Assembly (NCBI GenBank): GCA_037179335.1
Contig: JAKZHN010000016.1
Location: forward strand, 248,001-312,000
Reading direction: 5' to 3'
Length of the DNA: 64,000 nucleotides
Source of the DNA: Cyclaneusma minus
Lineage: Eukaryota; Ascomycota; Leotiomycetes; Marthamycetales; Marthamycetaceae
The translations under genes were made by a program, and so were the position numbers. The notes beneath the pieces were generated by a model. It saw only the letters and a list, made by a program, of their open reading frames with translations, did no database searches and was not told the origin of the DNA. Below, piece by piece: positions 48,747 through 60,216 of the stretch (within the stretch, counting starts at the first letter, position 1; every line of letters starts with the position of its first letter).

Positions 48747-50294
48747 CTACGAATCAGCGAGTTCATCCTCCATCTCCTGTCCAGCACCACTCGCCGATAT
48801 CGACTGATTTCCATAACGTTGCTGTAATGGAGGCTGCTGTAATGGAGGCTGCTGCAATGGAGGCTGACAAGCACCAGTCGAGCTCCTCGGAAAGCCCAGA
48901 CCATTGTCAAACCTGTCACCCTTATCACCATCGTCCGTTCCAGGTGTTACAACGCTAAACTCCTCCTTGTTTCCTTCAACAACCTCCAAGATCTCATCGT
49001 TGTCGGCGTTCATCTCAGCTGGGTCGATCGAAGAGTCGGGCGCAACAAGCTCGTCGTATCTTTCGATTCCCTGTTTGCAAAATCAGCACTTGACATCCAG
49101 ATTCCCTGTTCCGCAAGAGCCAATTGACCCAAATATACGAGAAATGGGGAAACTTCGAGAAAGATAGGAGAGCAGAACTTACCGAATGCCTACTCCTCTT
49201 CTTCTTCCTCTCCACCTCCATCCTCTCGCCCGGACCCTCCTCAGCATTCAACAAACCCCCAATACGCATACTTCCCGCCCCTCCCAAACCGTGAGGCAAG
49301 CCCCCCTCTCCCCTTCCCAAATCCCCCCTTCCAATCATTCCACCCTGTCCAACACCTATGGGCGAATTCCATCCAGAAGGCAGCATCGGCGCAATGCCCA
49401 CTCCTCCTCCATTACCACCAATTCCCGCACCACCACTTCCAGCACTTCCCAGCGATCGCCTAGCAGTCTTCTCTCTCGGAGGAGGCAGTTCGCCGCGCGC
49501 GATTGCGGCTTCGCGTGCTGCGAGGTCGGCTTTGGAAGGACGACCGCGTTTCTTGCCTGAGTAGGGAAGACCGGATGCGGAAATGTGGGTGGAGGTGGGG
49601 GTACCGTTGGTTGCTGGACGAGGTTGGAGAGCGCGGGCTGTGGGGGTGAGGTTTTCGAGTTTGCGCTTCTTGGACGAGGGGGATTCGAAGGCCGCTGCGC
49701 TGGTTTGGATGGGTTGGAAGCCTGGGATGTTGTTGGAGGAGGAGGGAATGGAAGAGGGAATGTCGGAAGAGGAAGGGGCGGGGTTGGCGGTGATGGAGAG
49801 CCAGGCCTCGACTACATGGTTCACGGTGCGGCCTGGTGATGGGTTGGTTAGTCGGAATTGATTCGATTGGAATGGATCAATTGCAGTAATTGTGTTGGAT
49901 GAGGGGGAATGGCGGGGCAAGGGGAATTGGAGAGGAGGGGGATGGGGACATGTCAATAGGGCGTACCTCCGGGGAGTAGCATGTCGCCGAAGACGGGCTT
50001 GCCGCCTTCATTTTTGAGGAAGTTGAGGATTCGCTCGTTGGGGATGTTGGAAGTCTTGATCGCCTCAGCGAGGATGAAGCGCTATATCATGTCAGTTCAG
50101 TAGTCATAACAGTCTGTTTCTGGGGTTTGTGAGGTTCGCGGGGATGTGAAACGGCGGACGAGGTTGTCGACGGCGTGGTACAGGGTGCAGCAGACTAGAC
50201 GATAACGGGCAGTTCTTCGTGCTGGTAGCTTGGTCTCATATCATTGGCAGCTTCAACATACCTTTTCCGCCTCAGTGAATGGCGGGATATTCAT
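48747..50294 (-). CDS. AT-hook protein, four exons, 373 aa
   Basis: Exons 50294-50262, 50081-49967, 49832-49183 and 49070-48747; donors GTATGT, GTACGC, GTAAGT with acceptors ATATAG, CACCAG, AACAG, all in frame. The N-terminal 60 residues (MNIPPFTEAEK, FILAEAIKTSNIPNERILNF, LLPGGRTVNHVVEAWL) look like a conserved helical domain. Around residues 150-175 comes SGKKRGRPSKADLAAREAAI, an AT-hook core (RGRP) with basic flank, expected to bind the DNA minor groove in the nucleus. Then a glycine-rich segment, a basic KKKRSRHS, an acidic region and three tandem QPPLQ repeats near the C-terminus. I do not know a specific role; a chromatin or transcription factor function is inferred from the AT hook. 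A TATA box lies about 400 bp upstream. Confidence 0.75.
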
Positions 50295-52646
50295 GATGAA
50301 GCTGGGTTTGGGAAGCTTCTGGAGAGAGTTGACTGAAGTTGGAGGGGCTCTGGAAATGAGGTGGTGAGATTGGGGTCCCAGGTTCTGGCGCAGCGTCGAG
50401 GGACGATCGAAGGGGCCAAATTCCACGTGATGGGAAGAGGGAGCGAGGAGCCGTTGTTCTGTCCCGCGGCGACTGGGTTTGTTGGTGTTTTTATAGCAGG
50501 AGCAGGCGAGGTCGAAAGAAGCAGTGGCAGTGGGAGAAGCGCGAGATGCGAGGAGGAGAATGGCAGTTTGTGAAGGATCGATCAAAGAGAGGTCGATGGA
50601 ATGGGACGTGGAGAGCAGCGCAGCAGCGTGACCGTCGCTCCTCCCAAGGCTTCTTCTCCTCCTCGTCCCACCCGCAGCCGGCTGGGTGGTATTTATAAGC
50701 TCCCGTTGACAGTTTCCTGGAGGCTTGTATGTGAAGTTTAGGAAATTTGATAGCTGGAGAAGCTTTGGTGCACATGCACAGCTGCGCGAAGGTGAAGCTT
50801 GCTAGCCGTGCTGGGCTGCTTTTAGCTCTTTCTATTATTAACTGCACCATTTATTTCGAATGCGCAACGACCCACGACGGTGAAATGAAGGACTTCTTTT
50901 CTTTCTTTTGAGTATAGGACTCACTGGCTGTGCTTCGTCTTTTGGAGACATTAATTCCAGACTTCTGGTGCGCTGGGGCGACTGCTTCAATGGGATTGAT
51001 GAAACTGCCCCCAATGTGGAGTAGAGGCGGCGCCAATCGGGCTAGTGCGAAAGTGAGATACATGTAGCAGCAGAAGGAGCGTGGAGGGGAGCCGTGCTTT
51101 TCTCTGTCGCTCTCTCTCTCTCTGCCCGCCAGAGGGGAGTGTTGCTTCAGTTGTTTGCTCGTTGACATTCTGCGCTGCGCCATCTTTCAAGCTCCTATAC
51201 TGTGGATTCGACGTCGTCGCAGGTTTGCCAGTTTAGGAAAAGAGTGGACTGACCGCTTCTGATTCGCCATCGCCGGAACCACTGGGACGCCGTGGACGTT
51301 GGAAGGGATGAGTGCTACACAGCGACTTGCTCCTCGTCATAGATCAGCGAGGGCAGCTCTTCGACCACTTCGTCAAGGACTCCGCCTCTGCCATCGACCA
51401 CAACCGCGCCAGGGCATCGAACAACAAAGTCGGAAAGGCAGCACCGGCACTTCACCGTTCCACTTCATCAACGTCAATACCGCTCTTCCGCGCGTGGCAT
51501 ACCGCGCCAGAATAGCCGTCGCTCGATTTGGGGCGCTTGCGCTTCGCAGAACCTGCTTGCGTGGGACAACTTGCGACATATGAGAATCCGCCGTCGATTG
51601 ATCTGGTCAGCTGCATCCGTCGGCAAACATCCACAAAAAGACTATGCAAGAAGATGCAAAAATGCTGCAGGAGATTACATTTTGCTCCCTCTTTAGCACC
51701 CAAGCACCCCTTTATATAATTATACGGGCAGTGGGGAGATGGACACGCCAATGCTGCATCGTGAGCTGGCCAAACACCAAGCGCAATGGCGGGGCCACAC
51801 AGACCCCACGACACCTTCCAACTTCGGAGCAAAAGGAGCGAAAGGGTCCAATCATTGGAAATTGCTAATATGGAGGCCTTCTCAGTATTGATGGCATGAT
51901 AGCTTTTTATCGAGACAGACGTCTGCCGCGGCTACAATCAGCTTTCTGGAGATGGCAATGTGGTCAGGTCACCTGGGAGAGATCGAATACCGGAACCCGG
52001 CGCTGTGGAAAGATGGCGCTTGTCTATGTCGACTGCCGATGAACCGAACACATATATCCTTCTATTAAGGAGCTGCAGGCCAGCTTATGGCCTGGGACCT
52101 GCGAGATCATACCAATTGGCTAAAGCTGTTACACCAGACGGCGAGGAGTCTGCCATCGGGGGAGGCTCAGCGGCTGAGGACGTATGACAGATACACCTAT
52201 AGATTCCCAGCACCACAGTATCGGAAGTCAGAAGTCGGAACGCAAGTGCATCTCTGGCATGGTGATATGGCAGAAAGGATGGGCACCCAGTCTGTGAGTT
52301 TGGTGTTGGAAGGCGTCCTATCTTCGTTCATCTGCTCTGGTCTGCTCTCCTCTAACACCACCATCCTATCTCTTGCAGTCTCGAGCCAAGTTTGTCAGAA
52401 TGCCAAGTTTAGTGATTTCGCGCAGTTTTGATTCTGTCGTTTATTTGCTTCTGAATTACAATGAACCTTTGTCTTCCAGGTATCCCATTCTGTCACCGAC
52501 GCCAACAAAGCGGCATCGACCTTTCAACAACGAATGTTACGGATGCAGCAATTCTCGCACTGAACAAAGAACAGATATAACTACTAAACATCTAGAGTTA
52601 CTCCAGCTTCTGAATCGCGCTTTTCGACCCAGCTACAGCACCCAAC
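50295..52646. other. Intergenic region, 2.35 kb
   Basis: Upstream region of the AT-hook gene (to about 50.9 kb) and of the gene at 52647. A (CT)n stretch lies at about 51108-51121. Open frames here overlap on both strands without conserved motifs and I list none. Confidence 0.4.
50691..50698 (-). promoter_or_regulatory. TATA box of the AT-hook gene
   Basis: Reads TATAAATA on the minus strand in GAGCTTATAAATACCACC, about 400 bp before the ATG at 50294. Confidence 0.45.
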
Positions 52647-53711
52647 ATGCCACCAAAGAACCGCCCAACACCATTAGGTGTTAGAAACTTGGCAAGGAGA
52701 TCATTAAGGGTCGCAGCCCGGGAGCTGGAGGCTCGAGGTCTCGGACCACCTCGGCCTCCGCCGGGTCAGCGTGGTGTCCTGGTTGCTCGAACATTCAGAG
52801 AGGAGTGGGATAGGCTCCCCGTCGAGCTCCATCAGCCGATTTGGGAAGCCGTTTGGGACCAGACTGTGACCGACTACATTGAAAAAACCATTGAGGTTAT
52901 TGGCGATAAACAGTTCTGGACACTTGTACGCACGCCTCTTCCCCTACCCACTGCAGAAGGCATACGGGCGCGAAATCTGGGCCGACGACTCCCCCGACGA
53001 CGATTTCCCGCAATAAACTATACCACACCCAACATGCCGGCCACTATTCGCGCCGATCTCACCAGCAACAAGATATACACGCCCGAAGACCTGATTCTAA
53101 GAGCGCTACTTCGACGGATGCCCCGCCGATTCGCCTTCGCAACCGCTGATCATCAGTTTATCGAGCGACTGATGTGGGACGAGGATACTTTCCGCGAGGA
53201 ACACAGAACCATTCGGACATACGCCGGCATGCCCGGCCAAGGCCTCAACGATATGAACACCCGCTACCGAAATCTGCGCGAAGTCTACATCCTCAGAGAC
53301 AACCACTGCGAGGACCACGACCGCCTCTATCTCTCCATCAAACCCGACAGGGCCGCCTACGCTACTTATCGTACCCGAAATCACCTCACCATGATGCAAT
53401 TTGCGCACCGCCTTGTTCGTCAAAGGGCGCCAATCGAGCTATCTGTTATCGATGACTCCCAGAATCCCGACCCGATACGGGTTACTTGGGACGAAATGGT
53501 GGATGACGTTAAGGCGGCTCAGGATCCGGGCTGGAACGAGCCGACGCTGTTTATTGCGGAGTGGAATCGATTGTCGAGAAAGGAAATCGCGAATTTGCCT
53601 GAGAACTTGCAGGATTGGATTGGCCTGCCCATGGAACAGTGCCATTGGGATGGGCAGGGGACGCCTTGCACTTGCGGCGCGGATGCGCCTGTGCAGCCTA
53701 TGGTGCCTTAG
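52647..53711 (+). CDS. 2EXR/F-box-like hypothetical protein, 354 aa
   Basis: Single uninterrupted ORF with ATG in CCAACATGCC. The N-terminus is basic (RNLARRSLRVAAREL), followed by a proline-rich stretch and then TFREEWDRLPVELHQPIWEA (residues about 48-67). This matches the F..LP.ELR..IW..A signature of the fungal 2EXR domain, itself similar to an F-box. Such proteins are numerous in Pezizomycotina and mostly uncharacterised. The C-terminal 280 residues are mixed charged with a CTCGAD segment near the end. It lacks the intron and exon pattern of the 2-12 kb array, so it is a separate family. Function unknown. Confidence 0.7.
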   Translation: MPPKNRPTPLGVRNLARRSLRVAARELEARGLGPPRPPPGQRGVLVARTFREEWDRLPVELHQPIWEAVWDQTVTDYIEKTIEVIGDKQFWTLVRTPLPLPTAEGIRARNLGRRLPRRRFPAINYTTPNMPATIRADLTSNKIYTPEDLILRALLRRMPRRFAFATADHQFIERLMWDEDTFREEHRTIRTYAGMPGQGLNDMNTRYRNLREVYILRDNHCEDHDRLYLSIKPDRAAYATYRTRNHLTMMQFAHRLVRQRAPIELSVIDDSQNPDPIRVTWDEMVDDVKAAQDPGWNEPTLFIAEWNRLSRKEIANLPENLQDWIGLPMEQCHWDGQGTPCTCGADAPVQPMVP

Positions 53712-54433
53712 AATACAATAGTCCAAATGTCCGTCTTCTGTTGGCTCGACAGGTCAGCAGTGTAAATACATAGTAGTTAGTTGATGCAGAGAGGGGACGG
53801 AGCACGGATTAGGATAAGCGGAAGATGCCGCGCAGGGAGCCATCTTCGAGATGCCCTCGGCTTTTCGAGCTTCGTCGGTACTTCTCTCCAATACATCTCC
53901 AATACAAGCATGCTTCACGCATCTCCAAACTCTCTCGTCCTCGCCGGGACTCGTGACATGTGAACAGTGCGCCTGCGCCGCCATCTGGTATCGACAATCG
54001 ACGACAAAGCAGCTGCGAGACAACCATCAACCGCCGCTCAACAGCCAACCTTGGTGCTTCTTTGCCTTTCCTACCGACTTTACGGCCGCAATTGCTTGCC
54101 CCTCGACCTTCACTTGATTTGCCTCGCTATTTGTTCTGCAGACACGCGCCCACCCCCAGAGCCTGAGCTGCTTGTCGAAGATCCCCGACTCCGCAAGTCC
54201 GTTGCGCCATCTACAATAATCCCCCCAAACCCGCCATTCTCCTACACGTCTGCCATCTCGCGCGCTTCGCCCCGATGCCCCGAACCTCGACCAACCGTGG
54301 TTCTGCACATTTGGAAATTCCCTTCGCCACTTCTCGCGCCGAACGCGCCGGCCCATCTCTGGTGCTGGCAAGCACTTAGTTTCGCGGCCCGCTCACCACA
54401 TCCACCACACAACTACAACATACCTTCTTCGCC
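53712..54433. other. Promoter and 5' UTR region of set2
   Basis: 720 bp, GC-normal, pyrimidine-rich toward the set2 start. No other gene supported. Confidence 0.5.
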
Positions 54434-57400
54434 ATGGCAGAAGACCAACCCGCCAAAATGACTCTTGAGGAGGAACTGTTTCCATCTGTGGGCCGTCTGG
54501 ATATTGGTACTGCCTCTCCTTCCTTCTACGAGGGCAGCCTTCTCTCTCGCCCAGCTTCAGCGGCGCTTTCAACCTCGCAGTCATCCGTGAAGCGGGGAAG
54601 TGCCTCACAGACACCGAAATCAGAAGATCACGAAGATATGGTGCCACCAAGCGTGGAGATTGAGATCGAGCCGGGAAAGGCACCCAAGCTGTCTCGCAAA
54701 TCTCAGAAACACATCATCTCGCGAGCGCCCCCGCTCTTCGACGACCTTCCCGATGCCACGCCCGAGGCAGTCACCAAATTCACCGTCATCAAGGATTGCA
54801 TGTATGGCTCGAAGTACATGGGCTCTTCTGAGCATGATGCTCTGGGATGCGATTGTCACGAGGAGTGGAGTACGTTGGGCTGTCTTGTTCTACATCTACA
54901 TTTGCGCGTTTGCTGACGATGTGGCCAGGTGGCGGCGAGAACCACGCTTGTGGCGAGGACTCGGACTGCATCAATCGAGCGACGAAAATGGAATGCCTGA
55001 ACGATGACTGCGGCTGCGGTGCCGCCTGCCAAAACCAACGCTTCCAGCGAAAGGCCTATGCCAATGTTTCCGTCATCAAGACCGAGAAAAAGGGATATGG
55101 CCTGCGAGCCGATTCCGATTTGCTCCCTAATGACTTCATTTTCGAGTACATTGGCGAAGTCATCAACGAGCCCACTTTCCGCCGCCGCACCATCCAGTAT
55201 AATGACGAAGGTATCAAGCACTTCTATTTCATGTCACTGACCAAAAGCGAGTTTGTGGATGCCACCAAAAAGGGGAACCTCGGGCGCTTTTGCAACCATT
55301 CGTGCAATCCCAACTGCTATGTAGACAAGTGGGTCGTAGGCGACAAGCTGCGCATGGGCATTTTCGCCGAGCGACACATCAAAGCCGGCGAAGAGCTCGT
55401 CTTCAACTACAACGTCGACCGATACGGCGCTGATCCGCAGCCCTGCTACTGCGGCGAGCCCAACTGCACCGGATTCATCGGCGGTAAGACTCAGACCGAA
55501 AGAGCGACCAAGTTGTCGCATACGACGATTGAAGCTTTGGGCATTGAAGATGGCGATGGCTGGGACACGGCAGTCGCCAAGAAACCCCGAAAGAAGAAGA
55601 CTGGGGAAGATGACGAAGAATATGTCAATAATGTGCAGCCCAAGGGTCTCGACGAGCGCGGAGTCACGAAGGTCATGGCCACCCTGATGCAGTGCAAAGA
55701 GAAATGGATTGCCGTCAAGCTTCTCGATCGCATCCAGCGCTGCGACGACGACCGAGTGCGCAACCGCGTAATCCGCATGCACGGCTACCAAATCCTGCGC
55801 ACGACACTCACGACCTTCATTGACGACAACAACGTGATCCTACAGATCCTTGACATCCTCTACAAATTCCCTCGCCTCACGCGCAACAAAATCGCAGACT
55901 CGAAGATCGAACAGACGATGGAGACGCTGGTGAATAGTGAGCACGAGGATGTGGCTGAGGAGTCGAAGCGGCTGCTGGACGTGTGGGGTAAGCTGGAAAC
56001 CGCCTATCGCATCCCGCGCAAGAAATTCGACCCCAACGCACCTGCTGTTCAGCAATCTGTCTATTCGGATTACGACCGTCGTGCGAACGATGATCGCAGG
56101 GACTCGCAAAAGCCCGCTGAAACTCCTTCGAAGCTCAATGCTCCTACTGGACCGAAGAATCTACCTGCACGCCCCAATTTCCCTGCCTCCGCACCCCGCG
56201 CCCCCGCTGCACTTGCCGCACTCAATGCACCACGACGGCCGTTTATCAGACCGATACCTCATGGATGGTTCACAGCGCTCGATGCAAAGGGGAATACGTA
56301 CTACTACAACAAAGTGGGCGATACGACATGGCAACGACCCAGACAGCCGGCGCCAGAACCACCACCAAAGCCGAAGGTGAACAACCAGAAGAAGAGCTTG
56401 CAGGATATTATCGATAGTATTACGAAAGCGGAGAAGCCGAAACTGGGGACTGGTAGTCCGGCTGTCAAGGGGGACAAAGAGCCGGTGAAGGAGAAGAAGG
56501 AGAAAAAGAGGGAGAAGTGGAGGAGTTTGCCGGAGGAGAAGCAGATGAAGGTTTATGAGAATACTGTGAGTCTTTGTCTCCCTTGTCATCTTCCTCTTCG
56601 CATTCCTATGATCTTTCTTAACCCCTTTGTTCCATCATTCCAACCTTCCTTCTGTCCTGTCGGCCGGGAAATGAATCGTGTGCTGATGTTGATTGTCGTA
56701 GCTCTTCCCGCACATCAAATCCGTAATGGACAAATTCAAGCACAGGCTGCCCCGCGAAGACCTCAAGAAGTTCGGTAAAGAAATCGGCAAGAAGATCGTC
56801 TTGTCAGATTTCAAGAACAAGCGCGTCGAAGACCCGACTTCTATCACTACCAAGCAAGAAAGGAAGGTCAAAGCACACGTTCGAGAGTTTTTCGAAAAGG
56901 CCGTTATCAAAAAGGTGGAGCGGGATCGGAAAGCGGCCGAGAAGAAGGCTGATAGGGCGCGAAGGGAGAGTGCGAATGGAGTGAGCCAGACGCCTAGCGT
57001 CATAGGCGATGCACCTACTCCGGATGCAATGATGGGTGGGGACGAGGACTTGGATATCGAGATGAGTGATAATGATGAGGATGTGAAGGCTGCGCTGGTG
57101 GAAAGCGTGCAGACGCCGAGGGCTGAGTCGCGGACGCCTAGTGATGGTCAGAAGCGCAAGTTGGACGACTTCCGGGATGATGATGTGGCGGAAAATCTGA
57201 ATGGTGGCGATGCTGGCGAATCAAGTAGTCCGCATAAACGACGCAAGGAATCGCCGCCAGATGAGGGTACGGAGAGTCCGGGAACGCCGATGCCGCCACC
57301 GCCTCCACCGCCGCCTGCTGGGGATATGATCATGGAGGCTGAGAGTCCATGTCCAGAAGAGGGTGAGAGCCCGCCCGAAGATGTGCCTATGAACGAAGGT

Positions 57401-57847
57401 GGACTGGTGGAGGACGAGGAAGCAAGAGTGAAGAGAGAACAGGAGGAAGCGCTTATGCGAGAAAACGAGGAGGCGCTGATCCGCGAAAATGAGGAAGCTA
57501 TGCGGGACGCAGAGATGAAGGGAGTCGATACGGAGAAGCCGATCAAGGGCAGTATTGATGAGGTGGATGTTGAGATTGAGGCCCCGCCGGCCGATATCAT
57601 GACCGACATCAAGGCCGACACCACTCAGGAGGACTTCAAAGCCGAAGATGGTTTCAAGATTGAGGAAGATGCCAAGCTGACCATGGATGTCGATATGGCA
57701 GACCGGGATGGTGTCAAGGCTGAAGAGGTCGATGAGGGAAAGAAGATCAATGGCGTTAATGGCAGTGGACACGAGGAGCGTGATGACCGGGATCGCGACC
57801 AGATGGAGAATCTGCAGAGGGAGCGGAAGGAGGTGCTTAGCCACTGA
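54434..57847 (+). CDS. set2: Histone H3 lysine-36 methyltransferase Set2
   Basis: Three exons (54434-54869, 54929-56565, 56702-57847; introns GTACGT..CCAG and GTGAGT..CGTAG) give 1072 aa. Order: AWS cysteine cluster about 129-185 (GCDCHEEW, CGCGAACQNQRF), SET about 190-309 with GRFCNHSCNPNCYVDKW (264-280) and ELVFNYNVDRYG, post-SET about 315-331 (CYCGEPNCTGF), a TFIIS-N-like helical bundle about 390-510, WW about 589-617 (GWFTALDAKGNTYYYN), and the SRI domain about 676-775 that binds phosphorylated RNA polymerase II CTD. An acidic, low-complexity tail with NEEALIRENEEAM follows. Set2 methylates H3K36 co-transcriptionally in the nucleus. All catalytic motifs are present. Start chosen from the good context GCCATGG. 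The tail beyond SRI is longer than in yeast Set2. Confidence 0.95.
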
Positions 57848-58662
57848 TTCCGCGTATCCTATCCCAATTGGTCACATCTTCTCGTCTTCGCATCTTCGCA
57901 TCCTACACATCATCGTCGTCTCATCACCCCTCATACCCCATCGGCCGACACAACATCAAAAAATCAAAAGAAGTCAATCATCAAACTTGTACACCACCCC
58001 CCCCCACCCAGCAAAACGGCGTTTCCTCATTTCTTGCGGCGTTCATTCAGGCGGTGTCCTCCTCACTTCGCGGACCCGCGGCGGCGTTTCTCATCAGCAC
58101 GGCATGCCAATGGCAAATAGCATAGCAGACTAGGCTTAGTCTTTGCTCTTTGTTTCTTTCGTGCTTTCTTGCGAAGCACCTTGCGTTTTGCATTTACGTG
58201 CTACCTTATTCGGGCGCACTAAGCATTGGGCACACAGTCTTGCGATGTCCATCACAGACGGACAAAAGCAGCGGTTTAGTTTAATGCGAATAATGCGATC
58301 GGAAACAGCGATTTTTTGAGGTGTGGTGTTTTGTGAATGTGATTGTGAAAATGTTAGATGGTGGAAGTGCTTTGTGTGTGTTTGGTGATGATGTGGAAGT
58401 AGTGATTTGCGGCCTGAGTGACGGTGTTGGGAGGTGTGAAAAAGGTTTCCGACCAAGATGATCCCGAGTTCGATAGCAACCGAAATGTTCGAGGTCATGC
58501 ACTATGTTGGAAAGAAGCCATCAAGAAACAAACTTTTCTTGACTTGGAAGTTGTTCCCTTCTCTCTTGTGCCAATTTGTTAAAACCTGTCACTCCCCTTT
58601 GACCTCGTGGGTGGGCGATGGGGGGGATGCTACATAAGCCAACTTTTCATGCTAATTATCAC
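57848..58662. other. 3' flank of set2, no gene seen
   Basis: Pyrimidine-rich to 58 kb with a C run near 57989-58000. Further frames on the minus strand (58136-58502) are low-complexity and unsupported. Confidence 0.4.
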
Positions 58663-58752
58663 GGCGCATTAGCGCAATGGTAACCAGGTGGCGTTGGATT
58701 TTCTATGTCTATTTCTCTACATACCTTATGTTCGAACCCTTCCTGTTCCGCG
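58663..58752 (+). ncRNA. tRNA-like Pol III-type unit, copy 2
   Basis: Begins GGCGCATTAGCGCAATGGTA and continues CCAGGTGGCGTTGGATT, matching copy 1 over the first 38 nt with two or three differences. A-box TAGCGCAATGG and B-box-like TGTTCGAACCC are present, the central hairpin is TATGT..ACATA (a different sequence from copy 1 but again pairing), and the 3' side AATAATTTCCC then TTTT also parallels copy 1. Acceptor and T stems do not close, so it is not a standard tRNA. Confidence 0.5.
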
Positions 58753-60138
58753 AATAATTTCCCTCTTTTCTGTATATTTAGGGTCGAGTCCCTGACTCGA
58801 GGCTCCGGAGATGGCTTTACACCCATGGCGACGTCCCATATTACAAGATTTTCCAACTGCCACTGAGAGGTAGCCACCAAACCCAAGCCACCTTGTACTC
58901 GGGCGATGCGTTGTTCCAGCCTCGAGGTGCCTGCGGGGCGTCCAACCAGCTGCCTGTGTCGAGGGTTCCGGGACAATAGATCTGGTCCGAGGTTTGCGCC
59001 ACTCCGCCCTCCTCCCCAGCTCATCACGCTCATCACGTACTCGTGATTCATGACGTTGGTTCCGATCTGACGCCAAATCCAGTCCGCAGAGGGGCCAGCT
59101 CTATACACCCAGGCGTCGTCGAGTTCGAGCGCAGCGCGCCCAACGAAGCTCTCGGCGCCCACAGGGTCCTCGGAGTCTCTCTGGGCGCAGTTCAAAGTCT
59201 CTTGGAAGGTCGATAAACAGGCATCTGAGACTCGCAGTGAGACTGATGGGGAGAATCATTGTCTGGCCGATGTTGTCTTGGGGAGCAAGTCGCTGGAGAT
59301 CCGCCAAGCCTGCAAAGTGGCGCTGACTTTCCCAGGCTCCCAGCAGGATTCGACATTGTTGCTCCAGAATGTATCCGAATACATGTACTTACTCTGGAGT
59401 GGATACTCCCATCTCGGCAGAGACGCAAAGCCCGAGTACAAAGTGAGAGTCCGTGAGACTGGCCTCCTTCGACGGAAAAGGCATGGCGTAGTCGACCCTT
59501 GAGGCAATCAAGCAAGAGAACCAGATGAAGAGACTACATATATGGAGTCTCCCCAACAACGACTCTCCCACACATGCAGCCAGTATCGCTGACCCTTTGA
59601 GGGAATCACGCGTCATTCGCACAACTTCTTCGTGAGGAGCGAACAGTCGGGTTGGGAAGTAGTACGTCACGATGGCGTTGATGTGCTCGTTTGAGAACGA
59701 GCGACACATGCACAGCCTTGCACACAGAATGCCCTTAAAGTACCGGTTACGGTCGATAAGTGGCATGTTGGCAATGAACTGGACTCGTCTGGCCCTGACA
59801 CCAGCATCCGTTCCACCGGTGCCATCCTCATCGGCCTCAGCAGTCAGAGTCCTCGAGTGACTATCCTGCGAGTCCGTGAGGCCAGCATCCGGATCGGGCA
59901 TGGCTGGCATACCAGCAATGAAGGCGGCAGACGGCATGACGGGGTACATGAATACTCCCTTTGCACCAACAGCTATATCGGTCCGTGTCGGGTTCGCGCG
60001 ACAGTTGTCCCTACACGCCAAGTCAGAACCAGTACCAGAACCACGAGCCTGAGACCCAGAAGTTAAAGGCGCTGCTCGCTTCCCAAGCTGAGGAACAACG
60101 CCGAAGGTCCTGCCCAGACGACTCCTGCTCCTGCTCAT
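58753..60138 (-). CDS. Doubtful two-exon gene, function unknown
   Basis: An open frame starts at the ATG 60138 (MSRSRSRLGRTFGVVPQLGK) and runs to about 59390, with RRVQFIANMPLIDRNRYFKG and INAIVTYYFPTRLFAPHEEV as its most protein-like parts, ending VSTPE before a good GTAAGT donor. A second open frame at 59195-58750 (AALELDDAWVYRAGPSADWI, MNHEYVMSVMSWGGG) could be a later exon, but I found no acceptor that keeps frame, so one exon or an indel is missing. The end at 58753 is set by overlap with the tRNA-like unit and is approximate. It could be a decayed gene. Confidence 0.3.
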
Positions 60139-60216
60139 ACGCCAGCTCAGACCTGCGACGATCCTCCAGAGCCCGGAGTAGACTTTTGCTTGAAAGGGCG
60201 TAGCTGAATTCGCCAA

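Noticed and set aside
50253..51832. Open frames between the AT-hook gene and 52.6 kb
   Set aside because: Overlapping on both strands, proline/serine-rich, several opening without ATG; the first one is the 5' UTR and exon 1 of the AT-hook gene.
55234..57844. Long antisense ORFs under set2
   Set aside because: Shadow frames of a strongly coding gene; no independent motif.
59389..60216. 275-aa ORF taken from its first codon at 60216
   Set aside because: The first codon is TTG; the first ATG is at 60138, and the gene model remains doubtful.
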